Below, in pieces: positions 1 through 5,629 of a stretch of DNA of 5,629 nucleotides. Position numbers and translations under genes: made by a program. The DNA lies in contig JAQTRI010000259.1 in the NCBI GenBank assembly GCA_028711905.1, positions 1 through 5,629 of the forward strand, in the 5' to 3' direction. Origin of the DNA: Candidatus Wallbacteria bacterium (GTDB lineage: Bacteria > Muiribacteriota > JAQTZZ01). Below the pieces are notes generated by a model. It worked only from the letters and a program-made list of their open reading frames with translations, had not been told where the DNA came from and made no database searches. How positions within the stretch are numbered: position 1 is the stretch's first letter; each line of letters starts with the position of its first letter.

Positions 1-1131
1 ATCATCAGCCAGCACAACAGCCAGAGTCAGTATGACCATGGCCATGTGGCGCGGCATGGAAAAGAGCGAAAAAATCCCTGCAGCCAGAAACATAGCGGCC
101 GTTTCCAGCCTTGTGCGTGAAAAGATCCTCCAGTAGATGAAAAGAAGAAGCGCAAGCCCTGGAATGCCGTTTTCCGTCAGAATTTCCAGAAAATCATTGT
201 GCGGGTACAGGGTCAGGTTGTAGGTGTCGTTGATCGCGAGAAATTCGCGCCCAAAAAAGGGATATTGAACGGAGAAACCGCCTTCGCCGAATCCTGAAAA
301 AGGCGCGTGGCGGAACATGGAAAAACTGGTTTTCCACATGATCAGCCTGTGCTCGAAGCTGGGAAAGCTTTTGATTCCCGCGCTAAAAGCGGTTACAGCT
401 GTTACAAAGAGCAGCCCTGCAATCAGTACTGTGAAAAAATGTTTTTTGCTGAACCCGGATTTGACAGCAGAAATTGACAGCAACACGACAGGGATGGTGA
501 CCAGAGCAGCCCTGTTGCCGAGAAAGCAGAGCAGAATGATCTGCAGTGCCGGAAGAAGACGCTCGCCGTTCAGAAAAAGATATAAGGCCGAGAGAACTAC
601 AAATGCTGCGCAGAAGTTCTGGTTGTAGAAAAAAAAGAAGCCGTTCGGATCAATACCGGGAACCATGCGTGGAAGGGAACCAAATTGCCAGTATCCGGCG
701 AACAGCTGAGGCAGGCGGAGATACACGGCAAAAAAAGCTGGGAAAAAAATCCAGGCCTGCAGCCTGATTACGCGGAGTGTCAAATCCCTGCCCTTGCCTG
801 AGCATGCAGATGCAATGATTAACAGGACAAAGAGTATGCTCTCGTTCAATCCCTGCAGTGCGTAAGCCGGGACCTGACTGAACGCAGCCCTGACAGACTG
901 CCAGGCTATAAGCATCAGGAGCGGGCCTGATATTCCGGGGTGCGGAATTAAGATATTTTTTTTTCTCAGTATCAAATTCAGAATCAGTATTCCGCAAATC
1001 ATACCGGCTATGCCGGTCTTGAACTGCCAGGCTTCATTGGGATCGATCGTGCGCAGAAAGGGAAGGACCAGTATCAGGCAAGGCAGCACCAGCGGGCAGT
1101 TGAAATGAAAAAACCTACCGGTCCAGGGCAT
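1..1131 (-). CDS. O-antigen ligase / Wzy_C family polytopic membrane protein (3' end beyond window)
   Basis: The reading frame is open from the start to the window edge: 377 codons and no stop. It is rich in hydrophobic segments, roughly residues 12-26, 40-55, 66-77, 98-110, 122-137, 171-189, 196-219, 233-250, 322-335, 342-356 and 360-375. Wzy_C-type landmarks appear in order: a PN...QNF segment near 162-173, GNRAALV at 205-211 (compare the SRG-type arginine motif), then a large hydrophilic loop at about 250-320. That loop holds R261...W265, GFGEGG at 280-285 and YPHNDFLE at 309-316, followed by ENGIPGL. In WaaL-type ligases the loop histidine and arginines are needed to transfer undecaprenyl-linked glycan to lipid A-core; H311, R207 and R261 are the inferred counterparts. 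Inner-membrane location is expected. Ligase, O-antigen polymerase and protein O-glycosyltransferase share this fold and cannot be separated here. The chosen ATG at 1129-1131 lies inside the end of the aminotransferase gene (17-bp overlap); an in-frame ATG at 1150-1152, with AGG 8 nt upstream, is an alternative. Families usually run 400-450 aa, so only the tail should be missing. Confidence 0.85.
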   Translation of the reverse strand, partial: MPWTGRFFHFNCPLVLPCLILVLPFLRTIDPNEAWQFKTGIAGMICGILILNLILRKKNILIPHPGISGPLLMLIAWQSVRAAFSQVPAYALQGLNESILFVLLIIASACSGKGRDLTLRVIRLQAWIFFPAFFAVYLRLPQLFAGYWQFGSLPRMVPGIDPNGFFFFYNQNFCAAFVVLSALYLFLNGERLLPALQIILLCFLGNRAALVTIPVVLLSISAVKSGFSKKHFFTVLIAGLLFVTAVTAFSAGIKSFPSFEHRLIMWKTSFSMFRHAPFSGFGEGGFSVQYPFFGREFLAINDTYNLTLYPHNDFLEILTENGIPGLALLLFIYWRIFSRTRLETAAMFLAAGIFSLFSMPRHMAMVILTLAVVLADD

Positions 1132-2281
1132 CCAGGTTTTCCAGAAAAACATTGATTTCGCCTGTATCATTGTAAAAATGGGGGCTGATGCGCAGACAAC
1201 CATTGCGGGCGCTGATGAGGATTTTGCGTTTCCTGAACTCAAAATTGAGCGCTTTAGCATCGTGCTTTGGTTCAAAGGTCACGATTCCAGAGCGTTCGTC
1301 AGTTGATGAGTGTGGTGAGAGCACATGGTATGAGCGCCTGGAAAGTTCTTGAATCAAGTATCCTGTAAGGCCCAGTATGCGTTCCCTGACTGTGTCGATA
1401 CCGACTTCCAGCAGAAGGCTGAGCGACTCATGAAATGCTGCGATTCCTGCCCGACCGATAGCCCCTTCCTCGAATCTTCCTGCATGGGGCAGGGAATCCT
1501 GTGGTCTTTCATTGAAATTCATCGGATCAGCGATCCCGGTCCAGCCTCTGTAATCGTTGCGGAGCAGCGGGATGGTTTCAGGGCTGACATACAGAAGACT
1601 GACTCCCTCGGGGCCGAGCAGCCATTTATGCGCATCAGCACTGAGCATGGAGGGCCTGGCGGATTTGACGGAAAACGGTATAGCCCCGAGGCTCTGGATG
1701 CCGTCAAGCACCAGGAAAGTCTTCCGGTCAAGGCACAGTTGCGCAAGACCGGCGAGGTCCTGCTGGAAACCGGAAAAATACTGGACTGTGCTGTGTGTGA
1801 CCAGACGGGTTTTATCAGAAAAACTTGCGGATATGGCAGAGAGTGGTATGCGATGGTTCTGCTGCGGCACATGGATGATCCGGATGCCACGGTCGACAAG
1901 CGGCAGCCAGGGGTAATAGTTGGCCGGGAATTCATCGGCAGGAGTGATTACCTCTTCCCCAGATTCGACCGGAAGGAGAAGGGATGCCAGAATCAGTCCC
2001 CATGTCGTGTTTTTGCCGAAAGCGATGCATTCAGGGCTGCAGTCAAGCAGCCCGGCAGCCAGTTCCCGTGTTTTTGCCAGAAGAGGGAGCCAGTAATCCT
2101 GCTCACGCAGATTACCGCAGTTGGTGAATTCAAAGGCGTAATCGCAGACAGCCTGTGAGCTGCGCAGGGGCAGCGGAGCCACTGCTGCATTCATCAGATA
2201 GATAAAATTGCGCTTGACCGGGAACTCATGCGCGATCAGTCTGCCAAGCGCATGCATGGCCTGTTCCTGGGGTTGACTCAC
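1115..2281 (-). CDS. Class V aminotransferase-fold PLP enzyme (isopenicillin-N-epimerase/cysteine-desulfurase-like)
   Basis: This 388-aa fold-type I PLP enzyme shows the class V pattern throughout. NFIYLMNAAVAPLP at 25-38 matches the N-terminal substrate-site strand, EFPANYYPW lies at 117-125, and LVLDGIQSLGA at 190-200 gives D193 (pyridine nitrogen) and Q196. ADAHKWLLGPEG at 215-226 gives H218 and K219, the inferred Schiff-base lysine. RFEEG follows at 269-273 and LRISPHFYND at 363-372, whose R364 should bind the substrate carboxylate. SufS-type desulfurases carry a catalytic cysteine in an RTGHHC-type loop before this point; here the loop reads ARNGCLR, and C362 sits where related non-desulfurase members usually have a small residue. 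Cysteine desulfuration is therefore not supported, and the substrate is unknown. The enzyme is probably cytosolic. The gene begins with GTG, overlapping the metG stop by 4 bp (GTGA). An in-frame ATG at 2255-2257 (residue 9) has a better-placed AGGA and may be the true start; no conserved motif would be lost. The 3' end overlaps the ligase-like gene. Confidence 0.9.
   Translation of the reverse strand: MSQPQEQAMHALGRLIAHEFPVKRNFIYLMNAAVAPLPLRSSQAVCDYAFEFTNCGNLREQDYWLPLLAKTRELAAGLLDCSPECIAFGKNTTWGLILASLLLPVESGEEVITPADEFPANYYPWLPLVDRGIRIIHVPQQNHRIPLSAISASFSDKTRLVTHSTVQYFSGFQQDLAGLAQLCLDRKTFLVLDGIQSLGAIPFSVKSARPSMLSADAHKWLLGPEGVSLLYVSPETIPLLRNDYRGWTGIADPMNFNERPQDSLPHAGRFEEGAIGRAGIAAFHESLSLLLEVGIDTVRERILGLTGYLIQELSRRSYHVLSPHSSTDERSGIVTFEPKHDAKALNFEFRKRKILISARNGCLRISPHFYNDTGEINVFLENLDALDR
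2265..2268 (-). promoter_or_regulatory. Candidate Shine-Dalgarno for an alternative aminotransferase start
   Basis: AGGA on the minus strand lies 7 nt before an in-frame ATG at 2255-2257, which is codon 9 of the GTG-initiated frame. The GTG at 2279-2281 has only AGG about 4 nt upstream, which is close for a ribosome binding site. Spacing favours the internal ATG; the classic 4-bp GTGA overlap with metG favours the GTG. The two starts differ by eight residues ahead of the conserved fold. Confidence 0.4.
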
Positions 2282-4344
2282 GACACCTGGCTGCCGTCGC
2301 TGATATCTGCGTCAGGCCCGAGCAGGGCGAGCACATCCCCATTTTTGGCCGCCAGCACCATGCCTTGAGACACTTCTCCCATCAGCTTGGCAGGTTTGAG
2401 ATTGGCCACGATCACCACATTTTTCCCGATAAGCTGCTGGGGTTGATAGTGCTTGGCTATGCCGGCGATCAGCTGGCGGGTTTCTCCGCCGACACTGACG
2501 CGGAGCTTGAGAAGCTTGTCACTCTTGGGAAGCGCTTCAGCTTCCAGAATTTTGGCTATCCTCAAGTCCAGCTTACGGAAATCATCGATGTTGACAACAG
2601 GGCCTGATGCAGGCGCAGCAGTCGATGCAGCAGGAGATGCGGGTTTCACGCCACCGGCTTTTTCGCAGTTTTTAAGCAGTGTGTCGATTTCAGCCTGAAT
2701 CTGCTCATCCTCGATTTTTTCAAAGAGAATGGCTACATTTTTCAGTTTAAAGCCTGCAGGCCTGATGGTTTTGATACGGTCCCAGGGAATCATGTCGATC
2801 TCTGTCATGTTGCCGAGCATGCGCCACAACTTGGCAGCCGACTCAGGGATTACAGGGTATGAAACATAAGCTAAGTAACTGATCAGCTCAGTACAGAAGC
2901 CTATGGTTTCAGCGCAGCGATCCGGATTCGACTTGCGGGTGGCCCAGGGAGCCTCGCTGTCGTAATAGCGATTGCCGAGCCTCCCCATTTCCATGATCAG
3001 AAAGCAGGCCTTGCGTGCCTCGTAGTTGTTGTAGCAGGAGGAAATTTCATCGATCAGCCTGTGGGCTTCTTCCCGGGCCTTCAATGCCGGTTCCGACAGT
3101 TTGGCCGGCTGCTGCGGTATGGTTTCGTCAAAGTACTTGATAATAAAGGCCAGTGTCCTGTGGACGAAATTCCCGTAAATATTGGCCAGTTCGCTGTTGT
3201 TGCGACCCTGGAAATCCTTCCAGGTAAAGTCCGAATCCCGGGTTTCCGGGGCATTGGCCGCAATGGCGTAACGGATGCTGTCTGTTTTATAGCGGGTGAA
3301 AAAATCCTCGATGTCAATGTACCAGCCATCGCTTTTGGAAAACTGGCGGCCATCGAGATTAAAAAACTCGTTGGCAGGAACATCATAGGGCATGTTGTAG
3401 CCTTCGACCTGGCCCATCAACAGGGCGGGCCAGACAATGCAGTGAAACGGAATGTTGTCTTTGCCGATGAAATGCATTACCCGGCAGGAGGGGTCGAGCC
3501 AGTATTTTTTCCATTCATCAGGTTTGCCGATATCCCTGGCCCATTGCTTGGTAATGGAGATATAGCCGATCGGGGCATCGAACCAGACATAGAGTACCTT
3601 GCCTTCTGTGTTGTCAAGGGGCAGAGGGACACCCCAGGAAAGGTCGCGGGTGATGGCGCGTTCCTTCAGTCCTTCCTTGATCATGGAGCGGACCCAGGTA
3701 ATGACATTTTCCTTCCAGTGTTTTTTTTCTGACAGCCATTGGTCCAGTTGCGCCGACATATCCTGCAGCTGCAGGTACCAGTGTTTTGTTTCGCGCAACT
3801 CAGGAACAGATGAGCAGATACCGCATGATGGCTCTTTCAGTTCCAGCACATCCAGCCATGAGCCGCAGGAGGTGCATTCATCGCCTCTGGCTTTGTTATG
3901 GCCGCATTTCGGGCAGGTCCCTTTTACATAACGGTCAGCGAGGAACTTGTTGCAGCTGGCGCAGAAATACTGTTTGGCCATGCTGGGTTTGATCAGGTTT
4001 TTCTTCAGAAGATTCATGAAGAATTCCTGGGTCAGGTCATAATGATCAGGATGCGTAGTGCGGCCGAAGCTGTCAAAGCGGATGTTGAATTTATCGAATA
4101 TGCCTTTGATCACTTTGTGGTATTTGTCCACATATTCCTTGGGGGAGATTTGATCCTTTTCAGCGGACAGCGTGATCGGCACTCCGTGTTCATCCGTGCC
4201 GCAGATGAAAACAATGTCTGCACCATTGAGGCGCTTGAAGCGCACAAAAATATCGGCAGGAAGATAAGCGCCGGCGATGTGGCCGAAATGGATCGGACCA
4301 TTGGCATAGGGCAGGGCGGATGTGACGAGTAAGCGTTCTTTCAT
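2278..4344 (-). CDS. metG: Methionyl-tRNA synthetase (MetRS) with C-terminal tRNA-binding domain
   Basis: This 688-aa cytosolic class I aminoacyl-tRNA synthetase activates methionine with ATP and charges tRNA-Met, for both initiation and elongation. The catalytic Rossmann domain starts with LLVTSALPYANGPIHFGH; HFGH at 19-22 is the HIGH motif. GTDEHG lies at 49-54. The connective insert has four CxxC pairs (C128/131, C144/147, C157/160, C174/177), the two-knuckle zinc form seen in E. coli-type MetRS. TRDLSWGVPLP (232-242) and YVWFDAPIGYIS (252-263) are strongly conserved. The KMSKS loop appears as QFSKSDG at 334-340, with the catalytic lysine K337 kept. The helical anticodon-binding domain spans about 385-540 and contains NRYYDSEAPW. 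An Ala/Pro-rich linker (about 567-582) leads to a Trbp111/EMAP-II-like OB fold (583-688: DDFRKLDLRIAKI, ANLKPAKLMGEVSQGM), which aids dimerisation and tRNA binding. Length is close to the 677 aa of E. coli MetG. The ATG is preceded by GAGG at 4351-4354 with 6-nt spacing. It is the first gene of an overlapping three-gene run and shows no sign of damage. Confidence 0.98.
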   Translation of the reverse strand: MKERLLVTSALPYANGPIHFGHIAGAYLPADIFVRFKRLNGADIVFICGTDEHGVPITLSAEKDQISPKEYVDKYHKVIKGIFDKFNIRFDSFGRTTHPDHYDLTQEFFMNLLKKNLIKPSMAKQYFCASCNKFLADRYVKGTCPKCGHNKARGDECTSCGSWLDVLELKEPSCGICSSVPELRETKHWYLQLQDMSAQLDQWLSEKKHWKENVITWVRSMIKEGLKERAITRDLSWGVPLPLDNTEGKVLYVWFDAPIGYISITKQWARDIGKPDEWKKYWLDPSCRVMHFIGKDNIPFHCIVWPALLMGQVEGYNMPYDVPANEFFNLDGRQFSKSDGWYIDIEDFFTRYKTDSIRYAIAANAPETRDSDFTWKDFQGRNNSELANIYGNFVHRTLAFIIKYFDETIPQQPAKLSEPALKAREEAHRLIDEISSCYNNYEARKACFLIMEMGRLGNRYYDSEAPWATRKSNPDRCAETIGFCTELISYLAYVSYPVIPESAAKLWRMLGNMTEIDMIPWDRIKTIRPAGFKLKNVAILFEKIEDEQIQAEIDTLLKNCEKAGGVKPASPAASTAAPASGPVVNIDDFRKLDLRIAKILEAEALPKSDKLLKLRVSVGGETRQLIAGIAKHYQPQQLIGKNVVIVANLKPAKLMGEVSQGMVLAAKNGDVLALLGPDADISDGSQVS

Positions 4345-4366
4345 GTTAAACCTCGCTGATGAGCTG

Positions 4367-4387
4367 CGGAAAATCTATCATTTTCCG
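4367..4387. repeat. Perfect 8-bp inverted repeat with 5-nt spacer upstream of metG
   Basis: CGGAAAAT (4367-4374) and ATTTTCCG (4380-4387) are exact reverse complements separated by CTATC. The dyad lies 23 bp upstream of the metG start codon and covers the candidate -10 element. It could be a repressor operator or a 5'-leader hairpin. There is no T-tract, so a factor-independent terminator is unlikely. The palindrome itself is plainly visible; any function is inferred. Confidence 0.6.
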
Positions 4388-4405
4388 GCGGGCTTGGCAA
4401 GTCAA
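4377..4405 (-). promoter_or_regulatory. Candidate sigma-70-type promoter for the metG operon
   Basis: On the minus strand a -35-like TTGACT (4400-4405, 5/6 to consensus) is followed after exactly 17 bp by AATGAT (4377-4382, 4/6 to TATAAT). Transcription would begin near 4370, giving a leader of about 26 nt that includes the GAGG ribosome binding site at 4351-4354. The -10 overlaps the inverted repeat at 4367-4387. A second TTGACT upstream (4440-4445) has a poorer matching -10. This assumes a standard housekeeping sigma factor. Confidence 0.35.
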
Positions 4406-4442
4406 ACTGTGACTGCTGAATCGTAGAAATTGATATGCAGTC

Positions 4443-4474
4443 AAAGCGGTAATGCGTTAAAGCGGATATGTGGT
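4443..4474. repeat. Imperfect 16-bp tandem direct repeat
   Basis: Two adjacent 16-bp units begin with identical AAAGCGG (4443-4449 and 4459-4465) and agree at 12 of 16 positions by eye. They lie in the gap between the GH13 gene and metG, upstream of the candidate promoter. They may be a direct-repeat protein-binding site or simply a decayed duplication. Nothing else supports a function. Confidence 0.3.
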
Positions 4475-4483
4475 AATACGGAG

Positions 4484-4504
4484 AGGGAACGGTTGTTCGT
4501 CCCT
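4484..4504 (-). terminator. Weak hairpin just after the GH13 stop codon
   Basis: Read on the minus strand, AGGGACG (4498-4504) can pair with CG-T-TCCCT (4484-4491), giving seven pairs with one bulged T and a 6-nt AACAAC loop. It starts 2 nt after the GH13 TAA. Position and shape fit a transcript 3'-end structure, but there is no following U-tract (the next bases are CTCCGTATT). It could protect the mRNA end or act with Rho rather than terminate by itself. Confidence 0.3.
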
Positions 4505-4506
4505 GC

Positions 4507-5629
4507 TTACCAGGTCTTTTTCAGGCAGAAAATCTTTCCTGATGACGGCGGAATATCATGATTCGAAAGGGAATTTCCGTTGACATCAGCCGTGAAATCG
4601 TAGATGCATTCAAACCACTTGCCGTTATAAGGGAAGGGAATGTCAACATACTGGGTGTCATTGGAGAAATTGAGGGCCACCACCACGATATCGCCGTTAA
4701 GATCCCAGCGCTTGTAGACCAGCACCTTTTTGTCGCTGTATTTTTTCATGACTTCCAGGTTGTTGAACCTGAGAGCCGGGTGGTCTTTGCGCAGTTTGGA
4801 CAGTCGCTGATAAATCCAGAACAGGCTCTCGCCGGTTGATGATGTGAGTTTGTTCCATTTCAGCTTGTTCGGGTCAATAGTTTTTCGGGTATCCATGCCG
4901 AATTCCTGGCCGTGGTAAAGCATGGGCACACCTGCGGCAGTGAAAAGGGCGATGGCGCCGAGCCGTGACTTTTGCACTGCGATGTCAAAATTGAGGCTCG
5001 AATTGGTGAGGGCTTCGAAGATCACGCGCTCTTCATCGTGGGATTCTGTGTAATTGACAACCTGGGCGTTGTCGGAAAAGCCGTCTGCTGCGAAGAAAAG
5101 GCCTTTGACTGTCTTGTCGAGATCGCCCCAGTAGTTGCTGTGCTCATATACTCCTTCGCGCAGATTGGCCTTCATCTGATCGTGGAATGTGTCGTGCCAG
5201 AGGGAATCCATATTGGTGGAATGCACGACATGCGGGTCCTGAGGAAGGTGCTCGGCAATCAGGTAGACATCGTTCTTGAACTGGCGGGCTGCCCATGAGA
5301 TGTAACTGACGCCATTGTAACCGTCATAGCCAATCCCGATGGTGTAGTCGAAGCGGAAACCATCGATGTGGTATTCGCGCATCCAGTGCTCAAGCACATC
5401 TTTAGTACAGCGCTTGGTGCAGTCAGACCAGTGGTTGAAGTCCGGAAATCCCCAAGGATTATGGTCAGTCGAAAAGTACGGGTTTTCATTATAAGGATAC
5501 ATTTGAGCCAGTGGGCAGTCGCCACAGCAATGGTTGAAAACAACATCCAGGATAACGGCTATACTCTGCCTGTGGCAGGCATCGACTAAGGCCTTGAAAT
5601 CGTCCGGTGTGCCGTAAGCGGTTTCAGGG
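4507..5629 (-). CDS. GH13 alpha-amylase / branching-enzyme family protein (5' end beyond window)
   Basis: The frame is open from the window edge to TAA at 4507-4509, giving 373 visible residues; the N-terminus is missing, so the ATG at 5500-5502 is internal. The four GH13 signature regions are all present (visible numbering): region I DVVFNH at 28-33; region II GFRFD at 90-94 with R92 and nucleophile D94; region III YLIAEH at 122-127 with acid/base E126; region IV NYTESHDEER at 192-201 with H197 and D198 as transition-state stabiliser. The TIM barrel continues through GVPMLYHGQEFG (233-244). A beta-sandwich C-terminal domain (about 295-373) ends in FCLKKTW. The enzyme acts on alpha-1,4/1,6-glucans by a retaining mechanism. 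The ESHDEER form of region IV and the branching-enzyme-like PDDFKALVDACH stretch suggest alpha-amylase or 1,4-alpha-glucan branching enzyme, but the subfamily cannot be settled. Any signal peptide or N-terminal CBM48 is out of view, so location is unknown. The gene ends 162 bp before metG and may be a separate transcript. Confidence 0.93.
   Translation of the reverse strand, partial: PETAYGTPDDFKALVDACHRQSIAVILDVVFNHCCGDCPLAQMYPYNENPYFSTDHNPWGFPDFNHWSDCTKRCTKDVLEHWMREYHIDGFRFDYTIGIGYDGYNGVSYISWAARQFKNDVYLIAEHLPQDPHVVHSTNMDSLWHDTFHDQMKANLREGVYEHSNYWGDLDKTVKGLFFAADGFSDNAQVVNYTESHDEERVIFEALTNSSLNFDIAVQKSRLGAIALFTAAGVPMLYHGQEFGMDTRKTIDPNKLKWNKLTSSTGESLFWIYQRLSKLRKDHPALRFNNLEVMKKYSDKKVLVYKRWDLNGDIVVVALNFSNDTQYVDIPFPYNGKWFECIYDFTADVNGNSLSNHDIPPSSGKIFCLKKTW

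Noticed and set aside
317..628. Plus-strand 103-codon frame at the left end
   Set aside because: It is opposite the Wzy_C loop of the ligase-like gene and its translation resembles no protein family I know.
650..997. Minus-strand 115-codon frame as a separate small gene
   Set aside because: It is an alternative frame of the ligase-like gene, whose own frame is open through the whole region and carries the family motifs. The short frame has no recognisable motif.
1349..2158. Long plus-strand open frame (269 codons) antisense to the aminotransferase gene
   Set aside because: It lies wholly opposite a gene with intact class V motifs, shows no recognisable domain, and reads as low-complexity shadow sequence. 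Long antisense frames arise readily from codon bias.
3061..3732. Plus-strand open frame of 223 codons antisense to metG
   Set aside because: It is the complement of the conserved MetRS catalytic and anticodon regions; no domain is recognisable and no independent ribosome binding site or promoter stands out.
4345..4506. T-box or SAM riboswitch in the metG leader
   Set aside because: The gap is only 162 bp, part of it belongs to the upstream gene's 3' end, and I see no T-box consensus, no SAM-aptamer-like stem pattern and no terminator with a U-tract before metG.
1..5629. CRISPR array, tRNA, rRNA, insertion sequence or toxin-antitoxin module
   Set aside because: Almost the whole window is filled by four recognisable protein genes. 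The only gap is 162 bp and holds no cloverleaf, regularly spaced repeats or transposase fragment.

Overview
The window comes from a bacterial chromosome with roughly balanced base composition. All supported genes lie on the minus strand, so the gene order in transcription runs from high to low coordinates. A gene with the hallmarks of a Wzy_C / O-antigen ligase family membrane protein suggests a Gram-negative (diderm) cell that makes surface polysaccharide. I cannot place the organism in a phylum from these bases alone.

Layout, right to left. Positions 5629-4507 hold the 3' part of a glycoside hydrolase family 13 (alpha-amylase/branching-enzyme type) gene; its 5' end is beyond the window. A 162-bp intergenic gap (4345-4506) follows. 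It contains a hairpin just after the GH13 stop codon, a short imperfect tandem repeat, a plausible promoter, and a perfect 8-bp inverted repeat upstream of the next gene. Positions 4344-2278 encode a complete methionyl-tRNA synthetase (metG, 688 aa) with the double zinc knuckle and the C-terminal Trbp111-like tRNA-binding domain. Positions 2281-1115 encode a class V (PLP) aminotransferase-fold enzyme, overlapping metG by 4 bp. Positions 1131-1 encode the O-antigen ligase/polymerase-like membrane protein, overlapping the aminotransferase by about 17 bp; its 3' end is beyond the window.

The last three genes overlap head to tail, so they are almost certainly one transcript (metG - aminotransferase - O-antigen ligase-like), probably with translational coupling. 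No obvious biochemical pathway links them. The likeliest reading is a housekeeping gene whose promoter also serves two downstream genes. The GH13 gene upstream is probably a separate unit of alpha-glucan (glycogen/maltodextrin) metabolism.

No RNA gene, mobile element, CRISPR array or clearly new system was found. The points most worth checking are the operator-like palindrome before metG, the orphan PLP enzyme locked to metG, and the A/T homopolymer runs in the surface-polysaccharide gene.
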